Shown: positions 57,004 to 64,000 of the stretch, in pieces
Numbering within the stretch: the stretch's first letter is position 1
Layout: every line of letters begins with the position of its first letter
NCBI GenBank assembly: GCA_032622095.1
Contig: CP136068.1
Location: 58,488,025-58,552,024 of the forward strand
From: Siphonodentalium dalli
Taxonomy: Eukaryota; Mollusca; Scaphopoda; Gadilida; Siphonodentaliidae
Reading direction: 5' to 3'
DNA: 64,000 nucleotides
Translations under genes and position numbers: made by a program
The notes under the pieces: generated by a model
Database searches by the model: none
What the model saw: the letters and a program-made list of their open reading frames with translations, nothing else
Told to the model about the DNA's origin: nothing

Positions 57004-57140
57004 AAAATGTCCGGGTGGGGAAATGTCCGCTTTTGAAAGTGGGGAAATGTCCGGTGGGGAAATGTCCGGTTACCGTTTATATAATTTGAATTTTGTTTTA
57101 TTACAAAATTTAAAAAAAGTTTTAATTGAGCAAGGAGCAA

Positions 57141-57174
<34 letters not shown>

Positions 57175-57180
57175 TCATAG
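57004..57180. repeat. Inverse GGACATTTCCCCACC cluster and TA run
   Basis: GTGGGGAAATGTCCG occurs three to four times at 57006-57075. A (TA)n run of about 28 bases follows at 57143. Confidence 0.75.
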
Positions 57181-57411
57181 AAGGGCCATAACTCAATTGA
57201 AAAAAATCAGATCAAAACCATATTCGTATTCGATCTGTATTTTCGGCTGAGAAACCCATATAAAAAATTTGGATAGAAAAATTTTGAGTTAACGCATTAT
57301 GCCTAAAGTGTCTATGGATGGACAGATGGCTCGACAAACAGAAAGACTGACGAACGATAAGTGGTCAATCCGGACGTCGACAATATGTGTACCATACTAT
57401 GGTATGGGTAC
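57181..57411. repeat. GGCCATAACTC module with GACGAACG tail
   Basis: AGGGCCATAACTCAATTGAA starts the module. TGTGTACCATACTATGGTAT and GGGTAC end it, where a hAT has inserted. The remaining ACACATAAAAATC is at 58294-58305. Confidence 0.65.
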
Positions 57412-58286
57412 TAGACCCCGAAGCCACGACAAATAGTTTTCATGGCTGGCTCAACCGATTTTCGTGGCTGGTTAACTAGCTAAGCCGGCTCAGTCACGAC
57501 GTTCGTGGCTGACGAAATATGGCGGCTGAGCCGGCTGAGATGTTGTCATTCAGCGTATTCTCGTTTCCGAAACGTTCCTAATCCCCTGTTACCGGTTATA
57601 GACGCCATTTTTTTTTTAGCGTTTGTGGTGAACCCGTAGAATTCCAGACCACACGTAATCTTTTGATGTTGGGCTTTTCCATTATGGCGAAAATTCACGA
57701 AGGACTGGTATGGATATACTATATGTAGTTTCCCATCTAATCGGTATGAGAAGTTACATTTGGGACTTCTGTCGACTTCAGACTGCTACCATCACTGCCA
57801 TCTTGCGATATATGCATGCATCATTGAATGATGAACCCGATAGTAATGATATATAATATTTCAAACTATTTTCTATTCTTATGTGTATTATATATTGACA
57901 AATGCCAGCGATGTCCGAGACTGTGTTGTCGATATAAACAATTTATATTTTAACCCTTTCAATACCGAATGGATGCGCTCATTCAGTTATATGAAAGCAT
58001 GCATTGGGATAGTCTATTCCACACTAAGGGGGCCGGTGTTCTGATAATATAACAACCATGCCGTGTCCATGTGAGTATATGCCAATATTAGGTAATGTGG
58101 TTTAGTTCTTTGCGATTCACAGTACAGTTGTGCTTGACATATAAGCCCATGCACATGGCTCAGCCATTTTACAATTCCGGTGGCGGAGATTTTTAAATGT
58201 GGCTGGGTTAGCGATAATATGGCTGGCGGCGGCTTGTGGCCAATATGGCTGACGGCGGCGGCGTGCGATGGCGGCTTCGGGCTCTA
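57412..58286. mobile_element. hAT-like non-autonomous element, 8-bp duplication ATGGGTAC
   Basis: TAGACCCCGAAGCC at 57412 faces the inverse of TAGAGCCCGAAGCC at 58286. ATGGGTAC flanks both (57404-57411, 58287-58294). The empty site GGTATGGGTACACATAAAAA is at about 41562. The ends are rich in GGCTG(A/G)C(G/C)G motifs. No transposase; 875 bp. Confidence 0.92.
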
Positions 58287-58309
58287 ATGGGTACACATAA
58301 AAATCAGAG

Positions 58310-58745
58310 AAAAAAAACTTTCCACAAATTTGATAGCTCTCATCTAAGGATCACCCCGAAGATCCATATGAAGTTTAGGATCAATCAGATGTATAATGTT
58401 GGTTGTAGGGTGTGCCAAAGGATTTAGTCATTCAAAGAGTAAAATCCAAGATAGCTGCCGGCAGCATTGTTTTTTATCGAAAATTATTCAAATTCGATAG
58501 CTCCAATCTAGAGTCATCCTAAACATGCCTGCAAATTGTTAAATATTTCTTCAATAAATGTGCCGATGGATTCAAATGTGAAACTCAAAATGGATTTTGG
58601 AAGCTAACGAAATTCTCCAAAATTTGAATTTATTTCATAGCTCCCATCTAGGTCACCCTGATGATCAATATAATGTTGTGAAGGTTTTAATCACATGAGG
58701 AATGTGGCCTGTAGGGTGTGCCAAAGGAAATTGTTGTGATATAGT
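58310..58745. repeat. AAATCCAAGAT(A/G)GCTGC modules, two to three units
   Basis: GATCCATATGAAGTTTAGGA, GTTGTAGGGTGTGCCAAAGG and AAATCCAAGATAGCTGCCGG, then a second unit with TGTGCCGATGGATTCAAATG and a third with GTGGCCTGTAGGGTGTGCCA. They lie downstream (on the gene's strand) of the first coding exon. Confidence 0.65.
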
Positions 58746-58996
58746 AACAATAAATAGTCTCAGTTCTGAACAGCTGACAGATTTCAATGACATCGGTAAA
58801 GTCTTTTCATGGTATATAAAGTCTTAAGTATTTAGTAGTTAGTATCTTAGTATACATATATCAATCGCGTTTTTTTTTACCAATTTTAATCACTGGAATG
58901 TCACAAGAGCGATTACTAAGTTACTGAGTTTATCTTGAGGCTTGACAATTATGTGGGCTGTTGGAATTTTTATTCAGCTCAAATTTGAAGATTTAC
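58746..58996. other. Intron next to the first coding exon, no element recognised
   Basis: AT-rich sequence between the repeat modules and the exon donor. Confidence 0.45.
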
Positions 58997-59278
58997 CCTG
59001 ACTCTCTATGGATTTGACAGCTTCGGCGGCACTCTCAGACAAAGCCTCGTTCAATGTTGCTCGAACAATTTTCAACATTCCATTTGATTCTGTCGTAACT
59101 GGAGGAGGTGGAGTGTTGATCTGATCTACATCTCTCATAGCAACATCGTTGTGACTAGGAATGGCATTCAGGCTGTTGATCCTCACAATTCTTGGTTCAA
59201 AAGCCCCAGACTGCACAGCATACTGTGGGTCAGCTGTAACATCTACTCCTTCATCACTAGTGGCACTCATATCTCAGA
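58997..59278 (-). CDS. Orphan nuclear receptor, first coding exon (N-terminal region)
   Basis: Seen: an open frame starts at ATG 59270 and gives 91 full codons plus one base. It is preceded by a pyrimidine-rich acceptor (TTCTATTTCCAG ending at 59279) and closed by the donor CAGG/GTAAAT after 58997. The leftover G joins the GT at the start of the exon at 43536 to give Gly, so both are phase 1. The peptide is low-complexity and acidic (MSATSDEGV at the start, a PPPP run near residue 55, a short helix-like LNEALSESAAEAV stretch near 74-85), as expected for a receptor A/B region. I recognise no domain. The acceptor implies at least one upstream 5'UTR exon above 59280, which I could not place. Linking it to the DNA-binding exon rests on strand, phase and spacing (15.5-kb intron), not on homology. 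Confidence 0.75.
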
Positions 59279-60626
59279 CTGGAAATAGAACATAAAAGCT
59301 GTCTATTATTGCCAAATTAGATACTGGCTCCTCAGCAACTTCTTCAGCCCAAACAAGTTGAAGTTTGTTGTTTTATTTAATCCATTTAGATCATACCGAG
59401 TAAAAAATGGCCTCTTGTCAGAACTCAAACCACCATGGGAGATCAATGCCATCATAAGGACCAGTTTCAATAAAGCCATGTGGTCAGATTTTCTGCCATA
59501 AACTTTTCTATTAGTAATAATTTTCCAAATATTTCACCAATAATTGTGGTCTACAATATGTGCTGATGGATTCAAATGCGAAATCAAAGATTTAACGAAA
59601 TTGGGAGAAAATGGTAAGCTCCCATCTACAGGTCCCCCCGAAGATCCATATAAAGTTTGTTGATGATCGGATAAGAGATGTGACCTTTAGGGTGTGCTAA
59701 AGGAAATATGTAATACATGTATGTGGGCATCTTTACCACATGCTGGGCCATCATCATACCAAGGCACAACCGAGTCTGATTATCCAAGCCCAAATAACAA
59801 GCTGATATATTCGTACAGAGACAAAATTCAATTTGCAAGTCAAACAAAGGCCATAACTCAGTTAAAACGAATTGTCGATGTTTTCGTAAGGACACAAAAT
59901 TCACTAAATTTCAAGTCAAACAAGAACCTTCAACCTGTGCTATCACCATGCCACAGGAGAACAAAATCAGATAATTAACACCCAAGTCACCAGGTGATAT
60001 CTTCACATGGATGAACTGACAGACGACAGACGGAGCTCTCAGCTTTGTGCCCCGGACTTTCTATGAGGGTCGGACAGGTGGCCATAATAAGACCAAGCTG
60101 TGCCCACAAGCAATAATCCTTGCACTAATTAATATAAACTACATCAAAAGACCTGCAAAATCTTTCAAGACAAATCTTTCACATTACCTAGCCAGTTCTT
60201 CCCTCGGCCGAATCTTGATGACTATACCCGGTTGCTCCACCGGAGACTTTGCCTCATGTGAGCTTAAAACTGTAGTCATGGGAAACTATATATCAGTACC
60301 AAACTTGAACTCAACTGAAATAGTTTATCTTATGGAGGGCGTTAAAAGTTTTTGGGAGTGAGTGGCTGATTCTTAAACTTTTAAAGCTGTCTCTATTCAA
60401 AATAATCTCAATCAACAAAAGATGGTCCACACAGAACCATGCATAGAGTAGAAATTAATTCACTGAAAGGAAGTGTTAAAATTGTATAAATGACCTATTT
60501 TTACTGACCCACCATTTGAAAAAATCTCTCCACCGGAGACTTCGTCTCACGTGAGCTAAAAACTGATATTTATATAATCATGTGTTGAATTAAGTTTACA
60601 CTTTAAAGTTTATCTTATAACCTTAA
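59279..60626. other. Upstream intron of the nuclear receptor, repeat-rich
   Basis: Contains another AAATC-module copy (about 59520-59710, with GATCCATATAAAGTTTGTTG and ATGTGACCTTTAGGGTGTGC) and a GGCCATAACTCAG module (59849). A direct repeat, CTCCACCGGAGACTT-G-CTCA-GTGAGCT, occurs near 60235 and 60529. No upstream exon could be placed. Confidence 0.5.
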
Positions 60627-61813
60627 CCCTTTCATGACGGGAGCTGCGTTAGTGCAACATTAAAGATCCTGTGCCAGTGCATTCTATTATATATGGGACT
60701 CTCCCACGAGGAGCCTTGCATATATTAGAGAATGCACTGGCTTACAAGGTCAAGGTAAATATTGTTTGTAGTGTTCAAACGACTCTGGGATTCTGGAGTC
60801 GACTAGTCGAACCCCAAAAGTCGAGTCGACGTCGACTAGTCGGCCAAATACATCACCAACCTTATACTAATGAAACACATGTGAAAGAAAATTACAAATT
60901 CTGTGCCATCATCACAATATTTACACTCTACTGTGATCGGAGAATTGAATCACGTGACACGTCACGTGGTTTTGTTGCAAATGAACCGGTGCTCTAGAAA
61001 CCCACCGATCGCAAATAAGTTCCCGACGAATCTACGATGATAATGAGAATAAATAATTGAGGAAATAATTGAGGGATTTTCTGTTTAATCATGAAATCAA
61101 ATAAATACTTCCCTGCCAGGGTATAGAAAATAAACGATACTCAGTCTCCCGAGTCAGATCAAAATAAAAAAAAACAAAAGAAAACACATACACTGTGTGA
61201 CACACATTATAATGAGTATATATACGATGATGCGTACATAGGCCATAAGTTGCCATAACTTCCGTAAGGCATACGTAGCAAGCGGAGAGTTAGACTCAGT
61301 TAATATCGACGAACACTTTTGTGGAAGCCCCTCCCTCTTTACCTGTGTTGGTTAAAAATGCGCACTACGAATTGTTGCGTCCGCGGTATAGGGAGTATAT
61401 ATATAAAAAGAATAATTTTCTCAGCAAGTTAATGGTTGTCGTTTCATGACAATTTCGCCGTTTCGGCGTAGTTCTATGTCAAGCTCGACATTATTACATA
61501 TGTTCGGACTTTGGAAAGCTTCTTGGACATAGACTAGCTATCTTTGCTGCTTTTCTGACCCACATTTAGTGAAACCATGCATTGTCAAGGCCAGCTGATG
61601 AGATTATATACTGTATTCCGACTAGTCGACTGTGGAAGTTAGAGTCGATTTTCCAACAAACCAACGTCGACGATTATTTGTCGATTAATCGTTTGAACAC
61701 TAATTGTTTGGTCAATGTATTTTCTTATATATGTGGGAGACTCGCATATACACATGAGAATGCATTGTTTCAGGGTTTTCGCAAAAGTTTAGGAAGTTCC
61801 TGTCATGAAAGGG
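60627..61813. mobile_element. TTAA-target MITE split by a hAT
   Basis: CCCTTTCATGACGGGA at 60627 is mirrored by the end at 61813 (CCTGTCATGAAAGGG). TTAA flanks both (60623-60626, 61814-61817). With the hAT removed it is about 250 bp. It shares the AATGCA(T/C)T-CT-TTATATA palindrome with the MITE at 11215-11428. Confidence 0.85.
60769..61702. mobile_element. hAT-like non-autonomous element, 8-bp duplication ATTGTTTG
   Basis: TAGTGTTCAAACGA at both ends (60769 and inverse at 61702), with ATTGTTTG on each side (60761-60768, 61703-61710). TCGACTAGTCG-type palindromes lie inside both ends. 934 bp; no transposase. Confidence 0.95.
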
Positions 61814-61817
61814 TTAA

Positions 61818-63382
61818 GTAGAGGTTGAATATCTACCATATCATGGGTTTTTCCCATACCCAAGCTATTGATACCATTGAGACATTCATTGCTATTTTCC
61901 ATGCGAAGAGGTAGACTGCTGGAGATCTCGTGGTAGATACATTCACACCAGGTATTCAACTTTTTTTTTCATCCGATCTTAGACCATTTAATTAATTTAG
62001 CCAAACACATTATTTTCGAGCCGGCTAAACATACTTATTCTTTTGAAGTTGAATTGACCTTTATATTGTTAATGTTTTACTCATGGATACTCAATAGAAC
62101 ATATATAAGCAGTTTAACTTATCATTACCACATTAGAGGGCGTTCTCTAGTAGATTAACAGTATTCTACATGTTTAGAATATGAAAAGTGCACTGGTTCT
62201 ATACTCTGATAAAAAAAGTCCTTAACCGGACAAATCACCACCTCGACAAAAGTGTACAGAGTGGGACATGACAATCTGCAGGATGGGATGGAATAGAATG
62301 ACAATTTGTGGAACAGAATTTCAAATTGCGTGGAACAGCCGATATCTCGAGGAATACAGCACGTAGATGGCTCCTTTTGGTGTCTAACGAAAGGCCGATA
62401 TTCACCCCAGCCACATATATTAACCACACCACTGGCCGGACACCAGAAGTTGCATTATTCGGTCGACGACTGACCTAACATAAAATTGTTGAAATCAAGG
62501 CCGTGGAACAGCGTGGAACAGCTGTAGAAATGTATTTTTACAGTGATAACGCTATGCCCACTAGCAATTGTTGTGTTACAACATGTAAACATCCTTGTAT
62601 TGATGTATAGAATTATATAATAGCCAAAAATGAGCGAAAACTGAGTGAAAATTAGCGAAAATTTACTTCGGTCATCCGGCGATGCTTCGGTCTTCAATAT
62701 TCGCTCTGAAAGCTTTCTGATGGCCAGTTTTCGGGATATTCGCAAAGAAATATATATATTAGTTGCCCACAAGTAATAATCAATCACTATATATATGATT
62801 TCGTCCAAAATATCCTAAGCTGGGCTTTTATACTATTTTTTCAAAATCGCCCAGCTGGGCTGCCCAACTGGACTTTTATAGGGTCTCCTATAGTCAGATT
62901 TCCACATGAGCCACACCTGATGACTGTACCACTACGGTGACTACTAGATCCATTGGAACTTACTATCATGGCTTACGCCATGTAAGTTCCATCCTGGCCA
63001 AGAAACAATATAGACGGCTATAATTCCTATAAAAGTTACAATTATGACCAACGCACATGTATATCAACTAAATATTAATACAAGTGTGAAACAATCCACT
63101 CACCTACGTGTCATTTATCCTTAAAATCCGACAAATAACAAAACGTAAACACTGACATGTCGTGTGTTCGTCGACCATTGCATGTGACCCGTCATTTCAT
63201 GAATTCCCCTGTGAGTTCCCCGTGCACATGTCAAGGTAATCACATGCGTTCTCATTGAGAGCCTGATATAATTCAAGTTGATGGTAACTACAATCTGCGC
63301 ATGCGTGTAGTTTTTACAACTAACTAATTCCAATTTGTTTAAATTGTTACACATGCGTACTGTTTTAACTAACTTCCTGATA
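61818..63382. other. No gene seen; one strong hairpin
   Basis: Mostly unique AT-rich sequence. Near 62958-62990, GGAACTTA...CATGGC-TTAC-GCCATG-TAAGTTCC forms a 14-pair interrupted hairpin. A first exon or promoter of the nuclear receptor may lie here, but I could not identify it. Confidence 0.45.
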
Positions 63383-63766
63383 CTCTTGAGTGCCTAATAA
63401 ACATACATGTACGATTATTAAAATCGAGGTAAAATTCCCACCTGTACGATCGTTATTTGGTCCTGTACGTTTATTAAATTAACCAACAGAAATAATTCAC
63501 CAATCTTAAATTGTGTTATTCATAGATAAATGAACTCTGATTGTTGACAGTGATCAGCACACTGTAGATTCAGACCTGGCTATCCATCGAAACTATTTCT
63601 GTCACATGGCATCAGTAAACCAGTCAGATGGTGCGTTTTGATGGGATGTATGGTTCTAATATTTCCAGTCTGTACGTTTATTCTGCCCTGTACTATTACT
63701 CAGTTACGCAACATTTTCCAACCTGTACTATTATTCCACCCTGTACGTTTATTAGGCACTCAAGAG
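63383..63766. mobile_element. TA-target MITE with CTGTAC-TTATT subterminal repeats
   Basis: CTCTTGAGTGCCTAATAAAC at 63383 is a perfect inverse of the end at 63766, with TA on both sides. CTGTAC(G/T)(T/A)TTATT motifs recur near both ends in opposite senses. Length is 384 bp, consistent with a Tc1/mariner-type derivative. Confidence 0.8.
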
Positions 63767-64000
63767 TACAGTCATGCAGGTTGCAGAATCATGTTCGGTG
63801 ACATTTCCATGCACGAGATGCACGTAGTCATGTGATATGTTAGCTCCTCCCTACTTCGGCCATTTAACAAATGTTTGTCAACATGTTTTCCGACTGGATT
63901 TTTGGATTAAATAATTAGTAAATTACGGAATTATACACACGTTCTGGTACAGTGGTAGACCTGTGTCAGAGCTAATATAAATTGCAATATTGTTAACATT

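Noticed and set aside
57143-57171. (TA)n run as a regulatory site
   Set aside because: Simple repeat at a repeat junction; nothing ties it to regulation.

Overview
The window looks like nuclear DNA of an invertebrate animal. It is AT-rich, its real coding sequence is split into short exons with good GT-AG sites, and it carries animal-type mobile elements: CR1/L2-like and Tx1/L1-like LINEs, a Penelope-like fragment, and hAT-like, Harbinger-like and TTAA-target DNA elements. The degenerate 'GGCCATAACTC...ACCAAATTT' modules followed by GACGGACGGAC runs are of a type I associate with molluscs and other lophotrochozoans. That placement is an inference.

One host gene is clear. An orphan nuclear receptor lies on the minus strand, with three coding exons: 58997-59278 (N-terminus with the start codon), 43060-43536 (complete two-finger DNA-binding domain) and 21108-21257 (C-terminal extension and hinge). 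All junctions are phase 1 and join without altering the frame. The introns are about 15.5 and 21.8 kb, and almost everything else in the window sits inside this gene. The ligand-binding domain was not found and should lie beyond the low-coordinate end.

1-21 kb is a nest of DNA elements. A 4.6-kb element (674-5310, 30-bp perfect TIRs, ACTT target duplication) holds one copy of a large palindromic element (1281-4983). A second copy (6284-20591) is inflated to 14.3 kb by an AAACAC/AAACTC-flanked element (9645-11873), a Harbinger-like element with TTA duplication (12415-18579, itself holding a nearly intact LINE) and a hAT (18737-20006). Related empty sites elsewhere in the window confirm several of these insertions.

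21.8-26.6 kb holds three paralogous copies of an unrecognised protein family, two of them with a shared hairpin-bearing 3' tail, around a tandem array of eight units of about 160 bp. 26.6-32.5 kb is intron with a LINE endonuclease fragment, a TIR element and a zinc-finger relic. 32.5-41.1 kb is a three-layer nest: a TTF-type zinc-finger element, a 5'-truncated Tx1 LINE with a 16-bp target duplication, and a 4.7-kb palindromic element.

41-64 kb is intron, then upstream sequence. It holds further TIR elements (41839-42947, 51398-55206, 55903-56828, 57412-58286, 60627-61813, 63383-63766), MADF and FLYWCH remnants, a Penelope-like fragment and several degenerate tandem repeat fields. No tRNA, rRNA or CRISPR array was seen.
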